A DNA stretch of 64,000 bases. Source: Geodermatophilus poikilotrophus (lineage in GTDB: Bacteria > Actinomycetota > Actinomycetes > Mycobacteriales > Geodermatophilaceae). The notes under the pieces were generated by a model that saw only the letters and a list, made by a program, of their open reading frames with translations, had not been told where the DNA came from and did no database searches. Position 1 is the stretch's first letter; each line of letters starts with the position of its first letter. The stretch covers positions 372,001 to 436,000 of the forward strand of contig NZ_FOIE01000005.1 in the NCBI RefSeq assembly GCF_900111455.1, in the 5' to 3' direction. Shown here piece after piece: positions 15,946 through 23,938 of this stretch. Position numbers and translations under genes: made by a program.

Positions 15946-17589
15946 ATGGGCCGCCACGCCGACACCTCTGCCTCGCGCCGGTCGCTGCAGCTGACGCCGC
16001 AGGTGCTGATCGCGCTGGCGGTGGCCGCGGTGGTGCTGCTGGCCGGTGGCATCACCGTGTGGGCGATGAACGCGGGGGACGGCGACTGCGAGAGCACCGC
16101 GGTGGTACGGCTCGCCGTCGCCCCCGAACTCGTACCCGTCGCCGAGCAGGTGCTCACCGGCGCCGAGGGCCTTCGTCCCGAGGACTGCGCGTCCGCCGAG
16201 GTGACCGCGCAGCAGCCGGTGCAGACCGTGGGCGACCTGGGCGCGCTGGATGCCGCGGACCTGCCGCACCTGTGGGTGCCCGACTCCTCGCTGTGGGTGG
16301 CCCGCGCCGGGGACGCCGCGCTGGAGAGCACCGGATCGGTCGCCACCTCCCCCGTGGTGCTGGCCACCAGCCGCGCGGCCGTGGACGCGCTGGGCTGGAC
16401 CGACGCGGCGCCGGGGTGGGGTGCGGCGCTGGTCAGCCAGCAGGGCATCGCCGTCCCGGACCTGGCGACCAGCGCCGAGGCCCTCGCCGCGCTGGGCGCA
16501 GTGCGGACGTCGCTGGGCGGCGGCGAGGACGCCGACAACGCCGTGGTGCAGGCGGTGCTCGCGGCCGAGCGCGGACCGTCGGTCTCGCCGGCCGACGCGC
16601 TGACCGCCGGCCGCGAGGGCGCGGTCGATGCGCCGCTGGTGCCGGTCAGCGAGCAGGAGGTGTGGTCGGCCAACGCCGACGCGGAGGACCCGCAGCTGGT
16701 GGCCGTCTACCCGGCGGAGGGCTCGCCAGGGCTGGACTACCCGCTGGTGCGGGTCGGCACCGCCGCCGCCACCGACGCCGCCGCCGTGGACGCCGCCGTG
16801 CGGGCGCTCACCTCGGACGCCGCGCGGTCCGCCGTCATCGAGGCCGGTTTCCGCGATGCCGACGGCACCGCGCCGGCCGGCGCGGAGGCGGCGGGGATCC
16901 GCGAGGCCGCCCCGCAGGCCCTGCAGCTCGACCCCGCCGGGGTGCAGGCGCTGCTGGCGCAGCTGTCGGAGCTGGCCGCGCCGTCCCGGATCCTCACCGT
17001 CTTCGACGTCTCCACCTCGATGGAGGCCCCGGCCGGCGACGGCACCCGGGCCACGCTCGCCCGGGACGCCGCCAAGAGCACGCTCACGCTGGTGCCGGGC
17101 AACTTCGCGCTCGGGCTGTGGTTCTTCGCCGCCGAGCTGGACGGCGAGCGCGACTGGACCGAGGTGGTGCCCACGCGGCAGCTCGAGGCACAGGTCGAGG
17201 GCACCGTCCAGCGGGACCTGCTCGACCAGGAGCTCGACACCATCCCCGCCCGGCTCAGCCCCGGCGGCACCGGCCTGTACGACACCACGCTGGACGCGGT
17301 GCGGGCGGCGCGCGCGGACTTCGACCCGCGCGCGGTCAACAGCGTGCTGGTGGTGACCGACGGGACGAACGAGGACAGCCAGGGCGTGGACCTCGACGAG
17401 CTGCTGGACACGCTGCGCGGCGAGGCCGACCCCGACCGGCCGATCAAGGTCATCGGTGTCGCGCTCGGCCCGGACGCCGACCTGGGTGCCCTCGAGCAGA
17501 TCGCGGACGTGACCGGCGGCGCGGCCTACTCCGCGGTCGACCCGACGGACCTGCAGACCGTCCTGTTCGACGCCCTCCGGCAGCGCTGA
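15946..17589 (+). CDS. Membrane-anchored VWA protein with substrate-binding-like N-terminus
   Basis: 547 aa. A single N-terminal transmembrane helix (about 19-43) anchors an extracellular protein. The middle (about 50-330) looks like a diverged periplasmic-binding fold (VRLAVAPELVPVAEQVL, then LPHLWVPDSSLWVARAG). The C-terminal third is a von Willebrand A domain with MIDAS motif DVSTS (Asp354, Ser356, Ser358) and VVTDGTNEDSQG. Such actinobacterial fusions are probably extracellular binding or adhesion proteins; the ligand is unknown. ATG 15946 follows GGGGGAG. A TACTGT box at 15890-15895 may be its -10. Confidence 0.88.
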   Translation: MGRHADTSASRRSLQLTPQVLIALAVAAVVLLAGGITVWAMNAGDGDCESTAVVRLAVAPELVPVAEQVLTGAEGLRPEDCASAEVTAQQPVQTVGDLGALDAADLPHLWVPDSSLWVARAGDAALESTGSVATSPVVLATSRAAVDALGWTDAAPGWGAALVSQQGIAVPDLATSAEALAALGAVRTSLGGGEDADNAVVQAVLAAERGPSVSPADALTAGREGAVDAPLVPVSEQEVWSANADAEDPQLVAVYPAEGSPGLDYPLVRVGTAAATDAAAVDAAVRALTSDAARSAVIEAGFRDADGTAPAGAEAAGIREAAPQALQLDPAGVQALLAQLSELAAPSRILTVFDVSTSMEAPAGDGTRATLARDAAKSTLTLVPGNFALGLWFFAAELDGERDWTEVVPTRQLEAQVEGTVQRDLLDQELDTIPARLSPGGTGLYDTTLDAVRAARADFDPRAVNSVLVVTDGTNEDSQGVDLDELLDTLRGEADPDRPIKVIGVALGPDADLGALEQIADVTGGAAYSAVDPTDLQTVLFDALRQR

Positions 17590-17591
17590 GC

Positions 17592-17661
17592 GCCCCGTCC
17601 CGCGACCCCCGCCAGGGCCCCGCACCACGCCCACGAGGTGTGGGGAGGGGTGGGTCCTCCC
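17592..17661 (-). repeat. Gene-end repeat (GT9 copy)
   Basis: On the minus strand it starts with the stop codon of the GT9 gene as TGAGGGAGGACCC and ends in GGGACGGGGCG next to the VWA gene stop codon. Its interior has CTCGTGGGCG in place of the usual loop core. It could serve both convergent genes. Confidence 0.55.
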
Positions 17662-18621
17662 TCAGGTCCGGGTCAGCAGGTCGTCGAGCGCAGCGACGAC
17701 CTCCTCGACGGTCACCTCTGCCAGCGCCGGGTCGAGCTCGGTGCCCCACGGGTCCCCGGTCCCGTCGCCGTGCCAGAGGACGACGTGCAGTGGCCCGTGC
17801 GCCCCGGCCCTGAGCGGTGGCCCCCACAGCGCCGGGGACACCGGGCCGAACAGCACCACCGAGGGACGGCGGTAGGCGGTCGCCAGGTGCGCCAGGCCGG
17901 TGTCGCCGCTGACCACGACGCGGGCCCCGGCGACCACCGCGGCCAGCTCGAGCGTCGTCGTCCGCCCGGCCAGGACGCACCCCTGCCCGAGGCCGGCGCC
18001 CTCGGCCACCGCCCGCGCGAGGGGCACCTCGGCCGGGCCCCCGGTGATCCGCACGTCCAGCCCGCGCGCGGCCAGGTTCCGTGCCACGGCGGCGAACCGG
18101 TCGGCGGGCCAGCGCCGTCCGGGGAACGCCGCGCCCGGGTGCACCAGCGCCACACCGGCCGGGGCGGGCGGAGGCACGGAGGGCACGGCGAGGTCGAGCG
18201 CGTCGGGGTCGGCGTCCACGCCCAGTCCCTCGGCGACCAGCCGGCACCAGCGCCGCACCTCGTGCTCGTCGGGGTACCAGGTCGGCCCGGGGTAGCCGGG
18301 GCTGTCGAAGGTCAGCAGCCGGTGCGGGTGCAGGTCGGCGACCACGACGTGCGAGGCCGGCCCCTTGCCGTGCAGGTCGACGGCGAGCTCGGGCGGCGGG
18401 CCCGACCAGTCCAGCGGCTCCAGCTCGCGGGCGGGCAGCACCTCGTCGACCGCGTCGACCAACGAGGCCAGCGGCTCGAGCGCCGCGGTGGTGGCCAGCA
18501 CCAGCCGGTGGCCGGGGACGGCCGCCCGCACGGCGCGGATCGCGGGCACGCCGGTGAGCAGGTCGCCGAGCCCCAGCGGCCGGAGTACCACCGCGGCTGG
18601 CCGCTCCCCCGGGCCTGTCAA
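17662..18621 (-). CDS. Glycosyltransferase family 9 (heptosyltransferase-like)
   Basis: GT-B fold transferase of about 319 aa, likely using ADP-heptose made by the neighbouring enzymes. N-terminal VVLRPLGLGDLLTGVPAIRA, central GVALVHPGAAFPGRRWPADRF, and C-terminal VVSGDTGLAHLATAYRRPSV are GT9 landmarks. The start is uncertain: TTG 18621 (MTGPGERPAAVVLRP) or GTG 18591, which has a GGGGGAG upstream. Last gene of a seven-gene operon; the gap to hldE holds a gene-end repeat, unlike the 4-bp overlaps elsewhere in the operon. The acceptor is unknown because no LPS core is expected. Confidence 0.87.
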   Translation of the reverse strand: MTGPGERPAAVVLRPLGLGDLLTGVPAIRAVRAAVPGHRLVLATTAALEPLASLVDAVDEVLPARELEPLDWSGPPPELAVDLHGKGPASHVVVADLHPHRLLTFDSPGYPGPTWYPDEHEVRRWCRLVAEGLGVDADPDALDLAVPSVPPPAPAGVALVHPGAAFPGRRWPADRFAAVARNLAARGLDVRITGGPAEVPLARAVAEGAGLGQGCVLAGRTTTLELAAVVAGARVVVSGDTGLAHLATAYRRPSVVLFGPVSPALWGPPLRAGAHGPLHVVLWHGDGTGDPWGTELDPALAEVTVEEVVAALDDLLTRT

Positions 18622-18623
18622 CG

Positions 18624-18680
18624 CCCCGTTCCGGGTCCCGCGCCGAGCCTGCGACGCGTGGGGGGCAGCGGGGTCCTCCC
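18624..18680 (-). repeat. Gene-end repeat (hldE copy)
   Basis: Begins immediately after the hldE stop codon (TGAGGGAGGACCCCG) and contains CGCG-TCGCAGGCTCGG-CGCG, the shared loop core between 4-bp arms. It lies between two genes of the same operon, so it may reduce rather than end transcription. Confidence 0.65.
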
Positions 18681-20066
18681 TCACACCCGTGAGCGCTCCA
18701 CCAGGGCGGTCGTGGAGTGCCCGTCGAGGTAGGGCAGCACGACGGCCTGGCCACCCCAGCGCCGCAGCACGGCGGCCTCGGGCAGGTCGGCGCCGGCGTA
18801 GTCCCCGCCCTTGGCCCACACGTCCGGGCGCAGCCGGCCGATCACCTCGGCCGGGGTGTCCTCGTCGAAGACGACGACGGCGTCGACGAACTCCAGCGCC
18901 TCGAGCACCCGCGCCCGGTCTGCGGCGGTCACCAGCGGCCGCGACGGGCCCTTGAGCCGGCGCACCGAGTCGTCGGAGTTGATGCACACCACCAGGCAGT
19001 CGCCCAGCCCGCGGGCGGCCCGCAGCGTCGCCACGTGGCCGGGGTGCAGCAGGTCGAAGCAGCCGCCGGTCGCGACCACCGTCCCGCCCGCCGCGCGGAC
19101 CCGGGCGATCACCCCGTCGGCCCCGGGCTCGGTGACCACGTCCGGCTCGACGGCGTCCCACGCCGAGGCGCCACCGCGGGCCACGAAGCCCCCGGCGAAC
19201 GCGACCGCGGCCGCGACCGCCTCGCCGGTCACCGCCCCCTCCGCCAGGGCCAGCGCTGCCGCGGCGGCGAACGCGTCCCCGGCTCCGCACGGGTCCCCGC
19301 CGGTCACCGGGGTCGCGGGCACCACCATCGGCGCGCCCTCGCCGTAGGAGAGCAGCGCACCGCGGGCGCCGAGGGTCACCGAGACCGCGCCGACGCCCCA
19401 GTGCCGGATCAGCGCCTCGGCCCGCGCGCCGACCGCCGCCAGGCCCTCGCCCTCGGCGGCCACCCCGGCCGACGAGGCCACGCGGGCGGCCTCGGCGCCG
19501 TTGGGCGTCACCAGCCGCGCGTTGGGCACCGGGTCCGCGCCACGCGGGTGCGGGTCCCAGACCACCGGCCCACCGGCCTCGGCCAGCACCGCGCGGACGG
19601 CGGGGTCGGCCGTCGTCCCCCGGCCGTAGTCGGCGACGAGCACCGCGGCGGCGTCGCGCAGGACGGCAGCCGCCTCGTCGGGCAGCGTGCCCAGCTCGGC
19701 CACCGGGGCGCCGCTGTCGATGCGCGCCACCGAGTGGTCGCCCACCCGGACCCGGCGCTTGACGGCCGTCCCGCCGGTCGCCGGGATCTCCACCAACCGC
19801 ACCCGGCCGGCGAGCAGCGCGCGCAGCCGGTCGGCGTCCGCGTCGTCGGCCATCGGGGTGACCAGCACGACCTCCCGGCGGGTGGCCCGCGCCGCGATGA
19901 CCGCCGCCAGGGCCGCCCCGCCGGGGCGCTCGCGGGTCTCGACGTCCTCGACGACCGGCACCGGCGCGTCGGGGGTGAGCCGCGAGGCCGTCCCGACCAG
20001 GTCGACGTCGAGCAGCGCGTCGCCGACGACGACGATCGCTCCCCCACCCACCCCGGTCGCGCTCAC
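18681..20066 (-). CDS. hldE: Bifunctional heptose-7-P kinase / heptose-1-P adenylyltransferase
   Basis: 461 aa. The N-terminal ribokinase (PfkB) domain has GDALLDVDLVG, PDAPVPVVED, RPGGAALAA, and the catalytic GGDPCGAGDAFAAA; it phosphorylates D-glycero-D-manno-heptose 7-phosphate at C1. The C-terminal nucleotidyltransferase domain has TGGCFDLLHPGHVATLRAAR with the HPGH site and INSDDSVRRLKGPSRPL; it forms ADP-heptose. The length is close to Gram-negative HldE (about 477 aa), and both active sites look intact. GTG 20066 overlaps gmhA by 4 bp. This is a key member of the ADP-heptose pathway in this operon. Confidence 0.95.
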   Translation of the reverse strand: MSATGVGGGAIVVVGDALLDVDLVGTASRLTPDAPVPVVEDVETRERPGGAALAAVIAARATRREVVLVTPMADDADADRLRALLAGRVRLVEIPATGGTAVKRRVRVGDHSVARIDSGAPVAELGTLPDEAAAVLRDAAAVLVADYGRGTTADPAVRAVLAEAGGPVVWDPHPRGADPVPNARLVTPNGAEAARVASSAGVAAEGEGLAAVGARAEALIRHWGVGAVSVTLGARGALLSYGEGAPMVVPATPVTGGDPCGAGDAFAAAAALALAEGAVTGEAVAAAVAFAGGFVARGGASAWDAVEPDVVTEPGADGVIARVRAAGGTVVATGGCFDLLHPGHVATLRAARGLGDCLVVCINSDDSVRRLKGPSRPLVTAADRARVLEALEFVDAVVVFDEDTPAEVIGRLRPDVWAKGGDYAGADLPEAAVLRRWGGQAVVLPYLDGHSTTALVERSRV

Positions 20067-20728
20067 CGGGCGACCCCGAGCCGGGTCTCGGGCACGCGGG
20101 CGGGCTCGGCGAGCACTGCCGCGTCGAAGGCGGCGCAGACCAGGTGCAGCGCGACCAGGTGGCACTCCTGGACGGTCGCCGTCCACGGGGAGTCGATGCA
20201 GACCGCGTCGTCGGCCACGGCGGCCAGCGGGTTGGGTGCCGGGCCGGTCATCGCCAGCACGGTGATGCCGCACTCGCGGGCCCGGCGCGCGGCGGCGACG
20301 GCGTTGGGGCTGCGGCCGGACGTCGACAGCAGCACCAGCACGTCGCCGGCCCGGCCGTGCGCCTCCACCTGGCGGGCGAACAGCTCGTCGGCCGGGTAGT
20401 CGTTGGCGATCGCGGTCAGCGACGAGGTCTCGGCGGTCAGGCAGATCGCGGAGAACGGCGGCCGGTCGGCCCGGTAGCGGCCGACCAGCTCGGCGGTCAG
20501 GTGCTGCGCCTGGGCCGCGCTGCCCCCGTTGCCCGCCGCGAGCAGCCGGCCGCGGCTCTCCCCGCAGAGCACGTCGGCGATGAGCCGGCCCCAGCGGTCC
20601 AGCGCGTCGAGCTGCCCGTTCAGCGACCCCAGCGCGGCGGCCAGCGACGCGACGTGGTCCGCGCCGGTGAGGTGCGTGCACGTGTCGGGCGAGACGACCT
20701 CGCCGGCGGAGTGCGGCGGAACGGTCAT
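20063..20728 (-). CDS. gmhA: Phosphoheptose isomerase
   Basis: 221-aa SIS-domain isomerase converting sedoheptulose 7-phosphate to D-glycero-D-manno-heptose 7-phosphate, the first step toward ADP-heptose. Signatures are LLAAGNGGSAAQAQHLTAELVGRY near the N-terminus, LVLLSTSGRSPNAVAAA in the sugar-phosphate loop, and a C-terminal VQECHLVALHLVCAAFD with Glu and His. ATG 20728 overlaps the upstream glycosyltransferase by 4 bp; the stop overlaps hldE. The N-terminus is about 25 residues longer than typical GmhA. Confidence 0.94.
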   Translation of the reverse strand: MTVPPHSAGEVVSPDTCTHLTGADHVASLAAALGSLNGQLDALDRWGRLIADVLCGESRGRLLAAGNGGSAAQAQHLTAELVGRYRADRPPFSAICLTAETSSLTAIANDYPADELFARQVEAHGRAGDVLVLLSTSGRSPNAVAAARRARECGITVLAMTGPAPNPLAAVADDAVCIDSPWTATVQECHLVALHLVCAAFDAAVLAEPARVPETRLGVAR

Positions 20729-21951
20729 CGGGCGGCCTCCACGGGGCTCCTGTCGCTGCCATCGGTGCGTACCGGGCCGGCCAGGACCTGCCGGTAGACG
20801 GTGTCGGTGTCGGCGACCACGCGGGCCCACCGGTACCGGTGGCGGGCGCGCCGCACCCCGGCCGTGCCGTAGGCCGCACGGCGGGCGTCGTCGGCCAGCA
20901 GCGCGGCGAGCACCTCGCCGAGCCTGGCCGGGTCCCGCGCGGGGACCAGGTCGCCGGTGACCCCGTCGGCGACGGAGTCCTGCAGCCCGCCGACCGCGGT
21001 GGCGACCACCGGGCGGCCGCAGGCCATGGCCTCCAGCGGGGTGATGCCGAACGGCTCGTACCAGGGCACGGCCAGCACGACGTCGGCCGAGCGGATCCAC
21101 GCCGGGACGTCGGCGCGGGCCACCGCGCCCGTGAACACCAGCCGGTCCGCCACCCCGAGGGAGGCGGCGACCGCGCGCAGCCGGCGCACCTCGGCGTCGC
21201 CGTCCAGCTGCGCGGCCGGAGGCCCGCCGACGACGACCAGCTCGGCGTCGGGGACGGCGGCCAGCGCGCGGACGGCGTCCTCCTGCCCCTTGCGCTCGAC
21301 CAGCCGGCCGAGGACGAGCAGCCGCTTCCGGTCGCCGCGCGGCGCGACCGGTCCGCGCGGGGTGAACACCGTGGTGTCCACCCCGCAGGGCACGACCGTG
21401 ACGCGGTCGCTGTCCAGGCCGAGCCGGCGCAGCTCGAAGACCTCGTCGGAGCAGGTGGCGACCACGTGGCGAAGGGTCCGGCACAGCGACCGCTCCAGCT
21501 CGACGCGCTGCGGCGGCGAGGTGTCGGCGGCACCCTGGTGGCGCCGCTTGACCGAGCCGAGTGCGTGGAAGGTCTGCACGACCGGGATCGCCCCTGCGGC
21601 GGCGACCGCGGCCAGCCCGCTCATCCAGAAGTGCGCGTGCACCAGGTCCGGGGGCCGCTGCGCCCACTCGCGGCGCAGCACCGACGCGAACTCGGGCATG
21701 TGCTGCAGCAGGTCGTCCTTGGGCAGCACCCGGGCCGGCCCCGCGGTCACGTGCGCGACGTCGTAGCCGTCGGCGGTGGTCACGCGGTCGGGCTGGTCCG
21801 GGTCCTCCCGGCGGGTGTGCACGGTCACCGCGTGCCCGCGGCGGGCCAGGCCCGCGGCGAGCGCGGCGACGTGCACGTTCTGCCCGCCGGCGTCCACTCC
21901 GCCGATCGCGGCGAGCGGGCTCGCGTGCTCGCTGACCAGGTCGATGATCAT
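20725..21951 (-). CDS. Glycosyltransferase family 4
   Basis: 408-aa GT-B enzyme. The N-terminus has the donor-domain glycine loop AIGGVDAGGQNVHVAALA, similar to sucrose-phosphate-synthase-like and MshA-like GT4 proteins, followed by LVHAHFWMSG. The C-terminal half has RLLVLGRLVERKGQEDAVRA and the retaining E-x7-E region PWYEPFGITPLEAMACGRPVV. ATG 21951 overlaps the preceding gene by 4 bp. It is the fourth gene of the heptose operon. Sugar and acceptor are not inferable. Confidence 0.91.
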   Translation of the reverse strand: MIIDLVSEHASPLAAIGGVDAGGQNVHVAALAAGLARRGHAVTVHTRREDPDQPDRVTTADGYDVAHVTAGPARVLPKDDLLQHMPEFASVLRREWAQRPPDLVHAHFWMSGLAAVAAAGAIPVVQTFHALGSVKRRHQGAADTSPPQRVELERSLCRTLRHVVATCSDEVFELRRLGLDSDRVTVVPCGVDTTVFTPRGPVAPRGDRKRLLVLGRLVERKGQEDAVRALAAVPDAELVVVGGPPAAQLDGDAEVRRLRAVAASLGVADRLVFTGAVARADVPAWIRSADVVLAVPWYEPFGITPLEAMACGRPVVATAVGGLQDSVADGVTGDLVPARDPARLGEVLAALLADDARRAAYGTAGVRRARHRYRWARVVADTDTVYRQVLAGPVRTDGSDRSPVEAAR

Positions 21952-22940
21952 CGCGTCACCTCTCCGAGGAGTCGGTCCCAGTCGGTGAGGAACCGGGGAA
22001 GCCCGTACCGCTCCAGCGCGGCGGCGCGTGCCGCCTTGCCGGCCAGCCGGGCGGCGTCCTCGTCGTGCAGGTAGGTGCGGACGGCGTCCCACAGGACGCC
22101 GGGCCGGGTGGAGAGCACGCCGGCCTCGGCCGGCACCGCCTCCACCGCCTCGGTGGTCGCCAGGGCGACCACCGGCAGGCCCAGGTGCATCGCCTCGAGC
22201 AGGGAGAGCCCGAGGGAGGTCCACCGGACCGGGTGCACGTAGACCCGGCGGCGGGCCAGCTCGGTGTGCATCGCGGCCTGCGGCGGGTCGTCGTGCAGCG
22301 CGACCCGGCCGGGGTCGAGGCCGTAGCGCTCGTGCAGCCCGGCCAGCCCCATGCCGAACACGTCGACCGGCGCGACCGCGGCCAGCCCGGGCAGCAGGTC
22401 GGCGCCGACCGTCCGGCCGCGGCGGACCGGCTCGTTGGTGACGACGGCGGCCCGCGCCAGCTCGCCGGTCCAGCGCTCGCCGGGGTCGACGATGCCGTGC
22501 TCGACGACCGTCGTCGGCGCCCGGCCGTTGTCGTAGAAGAGCTGGTTGAAGTGCGTGACGTGCACGATCGGGATGTCCGAGCGGTCGGCCAGCGGGTGCC
22601 GGGTGTGCGGCACCGGCCCGTCGCCGGGCTCCAGACCCGGCGCGTTGTGCTCGAGGAAGACCGCGGGCAGGTCCCGTCCGGGCTCGCGGCCCAGCCACTC
22701 GCGCACCAGGTCCAGGTCGCGGGTCCGCTGCAGCACCACCACGTCGACACCGCCGTCGACGCTGATCTCCCTCAGCTGCTCCGGGGTCACCTCGCGGGCC
22801 GATGCCGGCCAGTCCCAGGTGCGCGCCCGCCCGAGCCCGTCCGGGCCGCGGTCCGGGGTGACCGGGATGAGGTACTCGTGCCGCCCCTGGACGAACGCCG
22901 TCGTCCACGAGCCGTGCACGTGCCACAGCAGGACCCTCAC
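21948..22940 (-). CDS. Glycosyltransferase (GT-B, group 1 type)
   Basis: 330 aa, starting with GTG 22940 as VRVLLWHVHGSWTTAFVQG. The N-terminal half is diverged, with VFLEHNAPGLEPGDGPVPHT and HVTHFNQLFYDNG. The C-terminal half has a recognisable group-1 acceptor loop RVYVHPVRWTSLGLSLLEAM followed by HLGLPVVALATTEAVEAVP. It is coupled at both ends by 4-bp overlaps inside the heptose operon. The substrate is unknown. Confidence 0.87.
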   Translation of the reverse strand: MRVLLWHVHGSWTTAFVQGRHEYLIPVTPDRGPDGLGRARTWDWPASAREVTPEQLREISVDGGVDVVVLQRTRDLDLVREWLGREPGRDLPAVFLEHNAPGLEPGDGPVPHTRHPLADRSDIPIVHVTHFNQLFYDNGRAPTTVVEHGIVDPGERWTGELARAAVVTNEPVRRGRTVGADLLPGLAAVAPVDVFGMGLAGLHERYGLDPGRVALHDDPPQAAMHTELARRRVYVHPVRWTSLGLSLLEAMHLGLPVVALATTEAVEAVPAEAGVLSTRPGVLWDAVRTYLHDEDAARLAGKAARAAALERYGLPRFLTDWDRLLGEVTR

Positions 22941-23938
22941 GCGGCCATCACCTTCTCCACAGCGGCGACGACGTCGGCGGCGGTCACCGACGCGAGACAG
23001 GGGTGGCCGGGCACCGGGCACTCCCGGGCCCGGGTCAGCCGGCAGGCGGCGTCCTGGTCGCCGAGCAGCACGGTCGGTACGCCGTAGGGCGCCCACCGGA
23101 CGGCCGGCACGACCGGGGAGAAGAGCGAGACGACCGGCGTGCCGACGGCGGCGGCCAGGTGGGCCGGGCCGGTGTTGCCGACGACCACCGCGGCCGCCCC
23201 CTCCAGCACGGCGGCCAGCTCGGCCAGGCCCAGCGCGCCACCGAGGTCGACGCCGCGGGTACCGGCGACGGCCGCGGTGAGCGCCCGCTCGCCCGGCCCG
23301 CCGGTGACCAGCACCCGGTGACCGGCGTCGGCCAGCGCCTCGACCGCCTCGGCGCAGCGGTGCGCCGGCCAGGCCCGGGCGGGGACCGAGGCGCCCGGGT
23401 GGACGACGACGTGACCCGGTTCGGGCGCGACCGGGGGCAGGGGCCGGCGCACGGCGAGCCGGCCGTCGTCGCCGGCCGGCAGGTCGAAGCCCGCGGCGCG
23501 GGCGAGGGACAGGGCGCGCTCGGGTTCGGGGAGGTCGTCGTCCACCCGGTGGCGGACGTCGAGCAGCGACCCGGGGTAGTCGACGCTGATCGCGGAGACC
23601 CGCCGCACGCCGGCGGTGCGCAGCACCAGCGCCAGGGGCAGGGGCGACTGGTGGAAGGACGTGGAGACGACGGCCTCGTCGGGGGCGAGGGCCCGGATCC
23701 GCTCGGTCAGCCCGGCGAGGTCGTCCGCGTCGACCGGCGGCGGGTCGCCGAGGATCCAGGGGCAGGCCCAGGTCTCCACCTCGTCGACGCCGGGCAGCAG
23801 CCGGGCCGCCTCGGCGCCGGCCGGGCCGGCGAGGAACACGACGCGGTCGGCGCCGGCGGCCACGGCGCGCACCAGCGGCCCCTGGACCAGGACGTCGCCG
23901 ACCGAGTCCAGCCGCGCGACCAGGACCGTGCGGCTCAC
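22937..23938 (-). CDS. Glycosyltransferase family 9 (heptosyltransferase-like)
   Basis: 333-aa GT9 protein. The N-terminus TVLVARLDSVGDVLVQGPLVR is the classic family start; HVVVHPGASVPARAWPAHR and VVGNTGPAHLAAAVGTPVVSLF are the C-terminal donor-site motifs. A cluster of cysteines near the end (CRLTRARECPVPGHPC) is typical of WaaF-like proteins. It starts at GTG 23938 with a 4-bp overlap with the GT2-GmhB gene. Second of two GT9 enzymes in the operon, so at least two heptose transfers are plausible. Confidence 0.92.
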   Translation of the reverse strand: MSRTVLVARLDSVGDVLVQGPLVRAVAAGADRVVFLAGPAGAEAARLLPGVDEVETWACPWILGDPPPVDADDLAGLTERIRALAPDEAVVSTSFHQSPLPLALVLRTAGVRRVSAISVDYPGSLLDVRHRVDDDLPEPERALSLARAAGFDLPAGDDGRLAVRRPLPPVAPEPGHVVVHPGASVPARAWPAHRCAEAVEALADAGHRVLVTGGPGERALTAAVAGTRGVDLGGALGLAELAAVLEGAAAVVVGNTGPAHLAAAVGTPVVSLFSPVVPAVRWAPYGVPTVLLGDQDAACRLTRARECPVPGHPCLASVTAADVVAAVEKVMAA